25,114 bases of DNA from an uncultured Candidatus Saccharibacteria bacterium (GTDB lineage Bacteria; Patescibacteriota; Saccharimonadia; Saccharimonadales; Saccharimonadaceae): assembly GCA_947253995.1 (NCBI GenBank), contig CAMYBM010000006.1, positions 1-25,114 on the forward strand. The letters run 5' to 3'. Positions 17,464 through 24,765 of this stretch are shown piece after piece. Under the pieces are notes generated by a model. The model ran no database searches and was not told where the DNA came from. It was given only the letters and a program-made list of their open reading frames with translations. Position numbers and translations under genes: made by a program. Position 1 is the first letter of the stretch, and the number at the start of each line of letters is the position of its first letter.

Positions 17464-17856
17464 TTATTCTGCTGCCTTAGCAAAGTTACGCCGATCAAGA
17501 ATCTCTCGCACGCGCTTAACCACTTGACGTGGAGTCGAGTTAGCCTTCACGATATAGTCATCAATATCCCACCGAGCTAGCCGTTTCGGGGCATCGGCAT
17601 CGTCAAGATTTGTCAAAACTACAACTGGCGTCGCCATCGCCGTCGGGATATCGCGAGCCGCCTCTAAAACGGCGTCACCATTGATATCCGGTAAGGTCAG
17701 ATCAAGCAAAATTAAATCTGGCTGCATCTGCTCGATCATCGCAATTCCCAGCTTGCCATTATCTGCAACATCGACCTGATAACCTTCATTTTCTAGCTTC
17801 ATCCGGTACATCTGTGCAATCAGCTGATCGTCTTCGATAATAGCAATCTTCTTCAT
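17464..17856 (-). CDS. Single-domain response regulator (CheY-like receiver)
   Basis: 130 residues, one receiver domain and nothing else. The acidic pair is at residues 9-10 (IIEDDQ), the phosphorylated Asp is D52 in LILLDLTLPD, the switch Thr is T82 in VVLTNLDD, and the conserved Lys is K104 in YIVKAN. There is no output domain and no histidine kinase gene in the window, so its partner and target are unknown. It must act by protein contact or pass phosphate onward. The start is 7 bases from an extended -10, and pyk begins 30 bases downstream from its own promoter. Confidence 0.93.
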   Translation of the reverse strand: MKKIAIIEDDQLIAQMYRMKLENEGYQVDVADNGKLGIAMIEQMQPDLILLDLTLPDINGDAVLEAARDIPTAMATPVVVLTNLDDADAPKRLARWDIDDYIVKANSTPRQVVKRVREILDRRNFAKAAE

Positions 17857-17863
17857 GTTAATA

Positions 17864-17872
17864 ATTTTACCA
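17864..17872 (-). promoter_or_regulatory. Response-regulator extended -10, predicted leaderless
   Basis: Minus strand TGG-TAAAAT (-10 at 17864-17869), 7 bases before the ATG at 17856 and just past the stop of the 59-residue gene. The TGG-TAAAAT string is the same as at metG. Confidence 0.5.
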
Positions 17873-17874
17873 TA

Positions 17875-18054
17875 TTATCGTAATGACATAATTCCCATTA
17901 CAATCAATCCAACAATTACAGTAATAAATATTGCTGTTTTATTATCATAGATATACTGAATGATTGGCGGCCGTACTATTGCTCTAATCTTTTTTACTCG
18001 TACTATATCCGCATTCTCGTTACGATAACTAACCTTTTTTCGTCGCTTACTCAT
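17875..18054 (-). CDS. Small single-pass membrane protein, 59 residues
   Basis: Short gene with no family I recognise. It begins with a very basic head (MSKRRKKVSYR), then a second basic helix-like part (VRVKKIRAIVRPP), and ends in one membrane segment (about 41-56, AIFITVIVGLIVMGIM) with Ser-Leu-Arg after it. The head should stay in the cytoplasm by the positive-inside rule. Support for it being real: a perfect extended -10 (TGC-TATAAT) 32 bases upstream, sensible composition, and a stop placed just before the response-regulator promoter. The ribosome binding site (AGGG, 12 bases away) is poor. It could tether nucleic acid or an acidic partner to the membrane, but that is speculation. Confidence 0.65.
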   Translation of the reverse strand: MSKRRKKVSYRNENADIVRVKKIRAIVRPPIIQYIYDNKTAIFITVIVGLIVMGIMSLR

Positions 18055-18085
18055 TAACCGATCTACCCTATATTTATCTACTTAT

Positions 18086-18094
18086 ATTATAGCA
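18086..18094 (-). promoter_or_regulatory. Extended -10 upstream of the 59-residue gene
   Basis: Minus strand TGC-TATAAT, with TATAAT at 18086-18091, inside TTATGCTATAAT. The -35 is weak. Predicted leader is about 25 bases. Confidence 0.6.
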
Positions 18095-18138
18095 TAAACT
18101 AGCTACTCTGTTGTCTTAGCGCCGCGATATTCACAGAA

Positions 18139-18165
18139 CAAAAATCGACACTGTTTAAGTGTCGA
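18139..18165 (-). terminator. Intrinsic terminator after tRNA-Glu
   Basis: On the minus strand TCGACACT and AGTGTCGA (18145-18165) form a perfect 8-bp stem with a 5-base loop, followed by TTTTTG. It lies 27 bases past the end of tRNA-Glu and closes the tRNA-Arg/folD/tRNA-Glu unit. Confidence 0.85.
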
Positions 18166-18191
18166 ATTTGAAAGGTCAATATGGGAAATGT

Positions 18192-18266
18192 TGGTGATCT
18201 CGCCGGGAATCGAACCCGAATTGTCAGGATGAAAACCTGATGTCCTAACCGTTAGACGACGAGACC
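18192..18266 (-). tRNA. tRNA-Glu (UUC)
   Basis: 75 bases with encoded CCA. Acceptor GGTCTCG pairs with CGAGATC (one G-U). The anticodon stem TCAGG/CCTGA closes the loop TTTTCAT with anticodon TTC. The T arm is CGGGTTCGATTCCCG. A possible own promoter (TTGCAA, 18 bases, TATTAT) lies between it and folD. U34 of this tRNA is an expected MnmA target. Confidence 0.96.
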
Positions 18267-18307
18267 GCTTTAGATATAATAACCTATAATAGTAAATTTT
18301 GCAAATC

Positions 18308-19111
18308 TTAATAGCTCGCTCGAATGACATTATCCATTAAAGCAGCGATGATCAACGGACCGACCCCGCCCCTTGCCAGCGCAACGTTTAAGTCCGAGCG
18401 TTCCAAGATACTTTTACCAATAATTTCATTAGTAGAACCGCCAATAGTTGCGACAGCTGCATCAATTATTGTAGCGCCAGTTTTTAAGCTATGTGCAGCA
18501 AGCTTGCCGTTCTCTGCAACAACTATTACATCATAATCCCCCAACTGCGGAATGGCCTGTGAAATTGAATCGTACGTCGTTACCGCTAAACCACTACTAT
18601 GCCACAACCGTGCAAGTGGGCGCGCAACTAATCGATCAGTACCAATAATTGCCAATTTACCGGCTAAATTAACATTGTAACCAGCTAGCAGCCAGTTCAC
18701 AGCCACCGCTGCCGGAGCATCCCATTTTGCTTTGCTACCCAAGCCATCAACATCCTTGCTTGGCTTAATTCGCTCCACTACTTGGTCTATCATTGATGGA
18801 TCGGCTAATGGCAGCTGAACAACAATTCCTTTGACTGTATCATCCGCATTCAGCTGATCAATTAAAGGTAAAGCTTCCGCCATCGGCACCTGATAAATCG
18901 AAGCGTCAACTTCAATATCAGCCGCATAATCACACTTTAATCCTGTGTAAACATCCACAATTTTGTTGTCAACCGTCTGGATGATAGCTAACCTCGGCGG
19001 CGATTCGAAGTGTTGCTTGAGTCCGCGTACTTGGTGTAGCTGTCGCACCTTGATGAACTCCACTAACTCGCGGCCACTAAGTTGATGTGCTAAACGCGAA
19101 TGTTTTGTCAT
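18308..19111 (-). CDS. folD: FolD-like methylenetetrahydrofolate dehydrogenase/cyclohydrolase, divergent
   Basis: Oxidises 5,10-methylene-THF and hydrolyses the product to 10-formyl-THF for purine and formyl-Met synthesis. Seen: the catalytic Tyr/Lys as VYTGLK, GIVVQLPL, KDVDGL and the C-terminal RGGVGPLIIAAL. Two usual signatures are altered. The PCTP stretch reads DAPAAVAV, and the nucleotide-binding GxS..VG.P reads GTDRLVARP, so cofactor use or activity may differ. The start is the ATG at 19111 (MTKHSRL), only 11 bases after the CCA of tRNA-Arg; the frame extends into the tRNA, but those residues are tRNA sequence. 267 residues, slightly short of the usual 280. There is no Shine-Dalgarno. 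Confidence 0.85.
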   Translation of the reverse strand: MTKHSRLAHQLSGRELVEFIKVRQLHQVRGLKQHFESPPRLAIIQTVDNKIVDVYTGLKCDYAADIEVDASIYQVPMAEALPLIDQLNADDTVKGIVVQLPLADPSMIDQVVERIKPSKDVDGLGSKAKWDAPAAVAVNWLLAGYNVNLAGKLAIIGTDRLVARPLARLWHSSGLAVTTYDSISQAIPQLGDYDVIVVAENGKLAAHSLKTGATIIDAAVATIGGSTNEIIGKSILERSDLNVALARGGVGPLIIAALMDNVIRASY

Positions 19112-19122
19112 AAATAATACTA

Positions 19123-19199
19123 TGGTACACCCGGCAGGGTTCGAACCTGCGACCACTTGGTTCGAAGCCAAGTACTCTAATCCGCTGAGCTACGGGTGC
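19123..19199 (-). tRNA. tRNA-Arg (UCG)
   Basis: 77 bases with encoded CCA. Acceptor GCACCCG pairs with CGGGTGT (G1-U72 wobble). The anticodon stem CTTGG/CCAAG closes the loop CTTCGAA, anticodon TCG. The T arm is GCAGGTTCGAACCTGC. It is the first element of a unit whose next gene, folD, begins 11 bases after the CCA. Confidence 0.96.
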
Positions 19200-19208
19200 T
19201 CTGGTATT

Positions 19209-19230
19209 ATTGTAGCACAATTTTGCGCTA
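19209..19230 (-). promoter_or_regulatory. Promoter of tRNA-Arg/folD with overlapping inverted repeat
   Basis: TGC-TACAAT on the minus strand (-10 at 19209-19214) puts transcription start 2-4 bases before the tRNA. Positions 19213-19230 form an 18-base near-perfect inverted repeat (TAGCGCAA/TTGTGCTA, one G-U in RNA) that covers the extended -10. It could be an operator, or the end of the glycosyltransferase transcript, but no T-run follows. Confidence 0.5.
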
Positions 19231-19244
19231 CTCTTAAATTAAAC

Positions 19245-21344
19245 CTAGTGCTTGCCAACTACCCGCTTTAACTTTTTAAACACAGGCTTAACCAAAGGCA
19301 CGCGCGCCAAGGCCGTTTTAGCGTAGCTAGAAAAATTACGGCGCTTATTTTCACTAGTCATAGGGATTTTCCGATCCACCATAAACTGCTTTAGCACACT
19401 AGCATAGCCCTTAGATAATGTACCAACCAAGCTCGGATCAACTTTATCTAAGTAGTCCTTATGTCGAAGAATAAAATACTTAAACATTTGATTGACATCT
19501 GAAATGCAATCCGGCCCAGCTGACATCAAAGCACAATCACAGCGCGAAACAATCCATTGCGACATGAAACTTTTATATTTTGGCAGTAAGTCGTACTTTT
19601 TAACATAATCATTAAATAGCCATTCAGTCACTCTCATGTTATCGAGACCTTTACGGTTGTAACTATAACGCTCCCGTGTGGTACTAGTGATGCTACCAGC
19701 GCGATGAACGTACATATAAACTGGATCAGACACAAAGTAAACCGTATCACTTAGCATCATGTAGGCCAGTACGAAATAAGTGTCTTCATACCATAGCCCC
19801 TCTGGAAAATGCAACCCATACTTATTAATCACCGAACGGCGAAATAGCTTATTCCAAACCGCAATATTAGTATAAATTACATCATTATCTATTTTTTGCA
19901 GGCCATGATATCGCAACATGCAGCCAAGACGCTCCGCCCGCATTGAATTGTAATCGGCGTGATACTCGTTTTCGATTGCGCCAACCGTTAAATCCGCTCC
20001 AGATTTAATCAGATTATCATACAATACTTCGCAAGTATTAGGGAAAAGGTAATCGTCGCTATCCGCAAAATACACAAACGGCGCATGCGAATACCATAAA
20101 CCAGTGTTGCGTGCGCCAGACAACCCCTTGTTATTTTGGTACAGAATAGTGATACGCGGATCTTTCTTGTAATATTCCAGAGCCGTCATAATCGAATCAT
20201 CCGGGCTTTCGTCATTAACTAAAATGATTTCCAAGTCCTTCATAGTCTGGTTGACGATTGAATCCAGACATTTACCGATATACTTACTGACATTATAGAA
20301 CGGTACAACTACTGATATTTTAGCTTTATCCACCGCATCAAAGCGCCGTAATGCTAGCTGTGGATTATCGATAATTTCGTTTAGCATATAAGTATCAGTC
20401 TCGTTGACGCACCACCAATTAAGGCGTAAATTATCCCGAATCTGCTTAAACTCACGCGACATCGCACATAGAAATTCTTTGCGCTGACTACCACGTAATT
20501 TACGCAACACCTTAAAATAACTGTCCATTTTGGCAACATTCATCGCTTGCAATGCCATAATGTCGCTCGAATTATTGGTATCTATTTTAGCTTCGGTGCG
20601 CAAAAATTCTTTGTTAATATCAGTAATATTAGCGCAATTGTCACTCTCCTGTCGATAGTGCCAACCATACTTATTGCTAAATACTATGGCATGTGTCGCC
20701 GCGACCGCACTCTCCCAAAAGCCAACATTACAACAATAGCTATTATTAGAATTAGAGGCTACAATTTCATTGTCAATTAACCACTGCCGACGATAAATAC
20801 CATTGATACGTGGCGCAATGGCGAAAAACGGCCAAACCTTATTGCCACCCTCCTGCCTCGGGTCAATAACCACATTGCTATCTTTTCCATATGGCCAACC
20901 GTTCACATCATGTGTACGCACCAGCCGCGCCATCGGCTCGCACCACACGCCACCCATAGCTTCGTTATAAAATGTGCTACTATTGGTTAAATCATCATAG
21001 TAGTAGCTAAAGCAGCTACGCACAATATCGGCTCGCCGAGTAACAGCCATCTGATAAAGTTTACCTAGCAATGCACTATCTATAAAGTCATTGGCATCAA
21101 GTATGGCTACATATTCACCCGTAGCCTGTTTAATACCTAAGTTAATAAGTTCGCCGTAAGTAGACTGTTTGCTATAGATTAATTCCACTGAATCACCTAC
21201 TGCCGGTTTAGCGCTACTAGAACTAGCTACAATAGTTTCGACACTATCTAAAGTTTGATTAAGCACACTATGCAAAGCTTCATCTAGATGGCTCTTAGCA
21301 TCTTGGTGAATAATAATAGTTGTTACCTTGGGTTGAGACTTCAT
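19245..21344 (-). CDS. Two-domain family 2 glycosyltransferase
   Basis: Cytoplasmic sugar transferase for a cell-surface polysaccharide or glycan. There are two GT-A domains in tandem. The first (about 6-260) has TTIIIHQD and the metal-binding DANDFID near residue 83. The second (about 341-560) has ISVVVPFYN, LVNDESPDD, GLSGARNTG, ADSDDYL near 428, and WYEDTYF as likely acceptor or base region. The C-terminus is helical and basic (VFKKLKRVVGKH). No membrane segment is seen. I chose ATG 21344 over GTG 21350 because the -10 lies only 8 bases before the ATG. It runs divergently from the fusion gene, with an acyltransferase relic between. Donor and acceptor are unknown. Confidence 0.9.
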   Translation of the reverse strand: MKSQPKVTTIIIHQDAKSHLDEALHSVLNQTLDSVETIVASSSSAKPAVGDSVELIYSKQSTYGELINLGIKQATGEYVAILDANDFIDSALLGKLYQMAVTRRADIVRSCFSYYYDDLTNSSTFYNEAMGGVWCEPMARLVRTHDVNGWPYGKDSNVVIDPRQEGGNKVWPFFAIAPRINGIYRRQWLIDNEIVASNSNNSYCCNVGFWESAVAATHAIVFSNKYGWHYRQESDNCANITDINKEFLRTEAKIDTNNSSDIMALQAMNVAKMDSYFKVLRKLRGSQRKEFLCAMSREFKQIRDNLRLNWWCVNETDTYMLNEIIDNPQLALRRFDAVDKAKISVVVPFYNVSKYIGKCLDSIVNQTMKDLEIILVNDESPDDSIMTALEYYKKDPRITILYQNNKGLSGARNTGLWYSHAPFVYFADSDDYLFPNTCEVLYDNLIKSGADLTVGAIENEYHADYNSMRAERLGCMLRYHGLQKIDNDVIYTNIAVWNKLFRRSVINKYGLHFPEGLWYEDTYFVLAYMMLSDTVYFVSDPVYMYVHRAGSITSTTRERYSYNRKGLDNMRVTEWLFNDYVKKYDLLPKYKSFMSQWIVSRCDCALMSAGPDCISDVNQMFKYFILRHKDYLDKVDPSLVGTLSKGYASVLKQFMVDRKIPMTSENKRRNFSSYAKTALARVPLVKPVFKKLKRVVGKH

Positions 21345-21352
21345 ATGCACTT

Positions 21353-21382
21353 ATTATATTACATACTCATTATAAGTACCAA
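21353..21382 (-). promoter_or_regulatory. Glycosyltransferase promoter, predicted leaderless
   Basis: TTGGTA (21377-21382), 18 bases, TATAAT (21353-21358) on the minus strand, with 8 bases to the ATG. Its -35 falls inside the first codons of the relic frame on the other strand. Confidence 0.6.
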
Positions 21383-21604
21383 CTAAAATTATACCTACAA
21401 CTATCAAAGAACTCATCTGTAAACTTAAGCAAAATCCAGACAAGCCGCGCGACGCCCGATTTGAGTTATTGTGCGTCATTGCCATGCTCTTAATCGTCAC
21501 CTGTCACGTTAGCATGTACCTAGACCCGAGTTGTCAAAAAATTGTTATCATTCAAGTTTATTAAACGTTTGTGCGCTAAAACTGACAATGTAGTCAACGC
21601 TTGA
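21376..21604 (+). pseudogene. Collapsed acyltransferase-3 relic (both ends kept, middle lost)
   Basis: Two pieces of one old gene are visible in different frames. The 5' piece (to about 21523) reads KPRDARFELLCVIAMLL then IVTCHV, close to KPRDLRFEILRIIAMFM then VVFCHA at the start of the acyltransferase part of the neighbouring fusion. The 3' piece (about 21524-21604) ends KRLCAKTDNVVNA, stop, against KRLCAKLDNIVND, stop, at the end of the same fusion. About two thirds of the last 42 bases match. The intact domain is about 375 residues, so roughly 1 kb has been deleted, with a frame change at the join. There is no in-frame start codon, so it is not expected to make protein. Confidence 0.8.
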
Positions 21605-21606
21605 CT

Positions 21607-21634
21607 CTGACACTCAATCTTAATATGTTATAAT
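21607..21634 (+). promoter_or_regulatory. Promoter of the fusion gene
   Basis: CTGACA (21607-21612), 16 bases, TGT-extended perfect TATAAT (21629-21634). It begins 2 bases after the relic's stop. The leader of about 17 bases carries GGAGG (21649-21653), 4 bases before ATG 21658. Confidence 0.75.
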
Positions 21635-21657
21635 GCATAGGAATAGATGGAGGATAG

Positions 21658-24600
21658 ATGAGCTCAAAAATCAAGATACTTGTAGCATGCCATAAGCCAA
21701 GCGAGTTGCCGAAGAATAATTTGTTATTACCGGTACAAGTCGGAGCTGCTAAAGCTAAAGTTAATTTAGGCTTACAGCGCGATGATGACGGTAAAGATAA
21801 TATTTCAAACAAAAATTCTGGCTATTGTGAGTTGACTGCCATTTATTGGGCATGGAAAAATCTTGATGCCGATTATTATGGGTTGTTCCACTACCGCCGC
21901 TTTTACTCTTTTGCTAACAAAAAATTTCCTGTTAGCGATGACGGTCACATGATGATTCGCGCTAAGATCCTCTCGCCAGAGGTCTTCCGTAAATATGGGC
22001 TAGAAGATGAGGCCGCAATGCGCCGACTAATTGAAGCGAATGACCTTATTATCCATGATGCCCGCCCAGTACGCGGTATTCCAACTCCAATCGGTACGCC
22101 AGGTAGCACTGTTTATGAACACTACAAGCTTCATGATGGTACCATTATCAAGCTTAGCGATATTGACCAAATGCTTGAAGTGACGAAGCAACTTTACCCT
22201 CAAGTTTATCCTTACATCCAAGAATACATGCAAGGCCACACCTTCCTGGGCTATAACATGTTTATCATGCGTAAACGCTACTTTAAGGCTATGTGCGATT
22301 TTGAATTTACCATTCTTAAAAAGATGGAAGAGCTACTTACACCTGATTTACCAAATCGTAGTATTAATGGCAATCGCATTTATGGCTACCTTGCCGAAAT
22401 TTTAACTAGCGCATATATCTACTACATACGACAAGCAAATCCGCAGCTTAAAGTTAAACATCTTCAAATGATTTATGCACTCAAAACCGACCCGATTACG
22501 CCACTTAAGCCAATCGCTAAAGCAGTGCCAATAGTAATTAATTTCACTAGCGGCAAACAAAGCCAGTCGTTTTATCTCGATACCACGGTTCGCCAGCTCA
22601 TTAGCCAGCGTAAACAATCCAACTACGACATTGTGATTGCCTATAAAGACAACTTATCGTCCTTCGTTCAGCAGTCACTTCTCAAGACTGCCAGCAAAAA
22701 TGTTTCGATCCGCTTTGCTAACTTTGCCGACTTTATCGACCAACTACAAGAAACACATGGTGAAACGGCAAGCTGCAATTTAAAGGCTGCACTGCCATAT
22801 TTTCTTCCAGAGTTCACCCGCGCCATCGTGCTTGACTGGCACACTTGGGTTAAGACCGACTTAGGTGAATTAAGCAACACCAACCTCGGCGAACATCTTC
22901 TAGCCGCAGCGCAAAATATTATGGACTATGGCTATCTTTACGACATTAACGCCAACCAGCCAGTCAGCAATGCCGCTAAGCTAGCTTATCTCAAGCTAGA
23001 CTTAAATAATTACTTCAACACTGGCGTTATGCTATTAGACCTAGCCAAGCTACGCGCCCAACTCACACTCGATCAGGTTGTTAGCACTAGCTGTCAACTT
23101 GCAAGTCAAAACGACAATGTAATTATGAATAGCCTCAAACTATCACCACTTATCTTAGATAGTACATGGAGCTATCAGCTGCCAACTAATGAAGGAGTCA
23201 CACACACTGCTAACTTTTTAGTACCAATCAGCTTGGGGCAAGCTTGGAAGGCGATGGGCAATACTTATAAAGTCGGCAAATTTTATCCGGCAGATCTCAC
23301 TGCGGATTACAGCTCGCCATTCTTAGTAGAATTTTATCACGTCATGAAAGATAGCTCACTCTGGCCGCTCTTTCTTGCTACTCGCATTACCAAACCGGTT
23401 GAGCAAAACGTTAAATACTCTTGGCGTCACAATCTAGCTCCAACTGGCTCACGACGCCGTGAATTTATCAAAAAACTTCTACCACGCGGTAGCAAGCGAC
23501 GCGCTGTTATAGAAAAAACTTACCACAAACTAATAAAAGGTAACATATATATGCTAAATATCTTAAAAATCTTCCATCGTCCCAAAGAAACCAATAAACC
23601 GCGCGATCTACGTTTTGAGATTTTACGCATCATCGCCATGTTTATGGTTGTGTTTTGCCATGCATTAAGCAACTCTGCCCTATCGCACCCCAAGGGCGCT
23701 CTGATTAGTGCTACTTTTAGTTCACTATCAGACATTGGCAAAGTCGGAGTAGCCATCTTTTTTATCCTAACCGGCTACTTTTGCTGTCAACGTCAATTTA
23801 GCACAAAGCACATCGTCAAAACGTTTGCGCACGTCTGGTGGTATGCCATAATGGTGCTATTAATTTTCTTAGTTGCTAACAGCTTAGGGCTACAGTCCAA
23901 CACCGCATGGCATAGCATAGAAAAATATGGTGTATGGGGTATTCTACTATCCAGTCTTCTACCAATTCTGCCTTATGGCCACTGGTTTATTATCAGCTAT
24001 CTTATTTTATTGTTAGTGTCACCGATGCTTAACAAATTCATCCAACACTCCAATCGCAAACAGCTCGGCTATCTCATTCTGGCGCTCAGCGCTGTGCATT
24101 TTATTAAATACACTTTTGCCCCTGATCCCAATCCATACCTATTCTTCATAGTCTCTATTATCACTTACCTCATAGGCGCATGGATTAAACTATATGGCCA
24201 CACAATTAAACTAAAAACTTATCAAATTTGGCTATTAATTTGCGGTGGTTGCGCGTTTAACATATTTATTCACTATATCGCCAACCTACCAATAGCACAC
24301 AGTGGCGCCCTCGCCTACCTCGGTCTACCAGAAATGACCATGAATTCTGGTGTAGCAACGGCAGAAAACCTCGTTGGCGCTGGTATCTTTATCTTGTTTA
24401 CAAGAGTTAAGCCTATATTATCCAACTCTATTCTCTGTAGGGCTACTAGGTTAATCAGTGCGTCAGTACTCGGTATCTACCTCATTAGTGACAGCCTGGT
24501 AATTCGCGATGCTTTATGGAAGAAAGTTGACCTACTAACTACTCTGTCTGTCAACGACGCCCCCTATGTTAGACTGCTAGCCCTCACTATCGCCAGCATA

Positions 24601-24735
24601 GTAGTCTTTGTAATTTGCAATATCTTATCTATTATTTACGACCACTTAGTAGTAAACCACATGGTAAAACTCACACTCAATACTGGTCCAGTCAAGCGCT
24701 TGTGCGCCAAGCTCGATAACATAGTTAACGACTAA
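21658..24735 (+). CDS. DUF4422 / GT8-like / acyltransferase-3 fusion protein
   Basis: 1025 residues, three parts. Residues about 5-265 are a DUF4422 glycan-synthesis domain (ILVACHKP, GYCELTAIYWAWKN, YYGLFHYRRF). Residues about 288-560 resemble GT8 glycosyltransferases: RAIVLDWHTWVKTDLGEL sits where GT8 has its LDxD-xxxxDLxEL, and NYFNTGVMLLDL matches the FNxGvm motif. The DxD is D393-W-H395, so the second Asp is lost. A basic linker (about 598-630) leads to an integral membrane O-acyltransferase (about 648-1015) with KPRDLRFEILRIIA, an FCHA His, and about ten helices. Such enzymes acylate surface sugars. An internal ATG at 23551 with AAAAGG upstream marks the likely old start of the acyltransferase. 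It runs toward tRNA-Arg(CCG) with a hairpin between. Confidence 0.85.
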   Translation: MSSKIKILVACHKPSELPKNNLLLPVQVGAAKAKVNLGLQRDDDGKDNISNKNSGYCELTAIYWAWKNLDADYYGLFHYRRFYSFANKKFPVSDDGHMMIRAKILSPEVFRKYGLEDEAAMRRLIEANDLIIHDARPVRGIPTPIGTPGSTVYEHYKLHDGTIIKLSDIDQMLEVTKQLYPQVYPYIQEYMQGHTFLGYNMFIMRKRYFKAMCDFEFTILKKMEELLTPDLPNRSINGNRIYGYLAEILTSAYIYYIRQANPQLKVKHLQMIYALKTDPITPLKPIAKAVPIVINFTSGKQSQSFYLDTTVRQLISQRKQSNYDIVIAYKDNLSSFVQQSLLKTASKNVSIRFANFADFIDQLQETHGETASCNLKAALPYFLPEFTRAIVLDWHTWVKTDLGELSNTNLGEHLLAAAQNIMDYGYLYDINANQPVSNAAKLAYLKLDLNNYFNTGVMLLDLAKLRAQLTLDQVVSTSCQLASQNDNVIMNSLKLSPLILDSTWSYQLPTNEGVTHTANFLVPISLGQAWKAMGNTYKVGKFYPADLTADYSSPFLVEFYHVMKDSSLWPLFLATRITKPVEQNVKYSWRHNLAPTGSRRREFIKKLLPRGSKRRAVIEKTYHKLIKGNIYMLNILKIFHRPKETNKPRDLRFEILRIIAMFMVVFCHALSNSALSHPKGALISATFSSLSDIGKVGVAIFFILTGYFCCQRQFSTKHIVKTFAHVWWYAIMVLLIFLVANSLGLQSNTAWHSIEKYGVWGILLSSLLPILPYGHWFIISYLILLLVSPMLNKFIQHSNRKQLGYLILALSAVHFIKYTFAPDPNPYLFFIVSIITYLIGAWIKLYGHTIKLKTYQIWLLICGGCAFNIFIHYIANLPIAHSGALAYLGLPEMTMNSGVATAENLVGAGIFILFTRVKPILSNSILCRATRLISASVLGIYLISDSLVIRDALWKKVDLLTTLSVNDAPYVRLLALTIASIVVFVICNILSIIYDHLVVNHMVKLTLNTGPVKRLCAKLDNIVND

Positions 24736-24756
24736 AAACGCCCCTCAAGTGAGGGG
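24734..24756 (-). terminator. Hairpin between the fusion gene and tRNA-Arg(CCG)
   Basis: CCCCTC/GAGGGG (24741-24756) with loop AAGT. On the minus strand it is followed by CGTTTTT, making it a good terminator for the tRNA. On the plus strand it starts 5 bases after the fusion stop but is followed by TAATTAGG, so it is weak in that direction. Confidence 0.8.
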
Positions 24757-24765
24757 TAATTAGGT

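Noticed and set aside
18103..18330. 75-residue minus-strand frame
   Set aside because: It runs through tRNA-Glu and the terminator hairpin, so it is not a gene.
18308..19171. Longer FolD start at 19171
   Set aside because: The extra 20 residues are encoded by tRNA-Arg(UCG) and its 3' flank; the family-like N-terminus begins at 19111.
21594..21812. Minus-strand frame across the start of the fusion gene
   Set aside because: It is opposite a clear promoter, Shine-Dalgarno and DUF4422 N-terminus.
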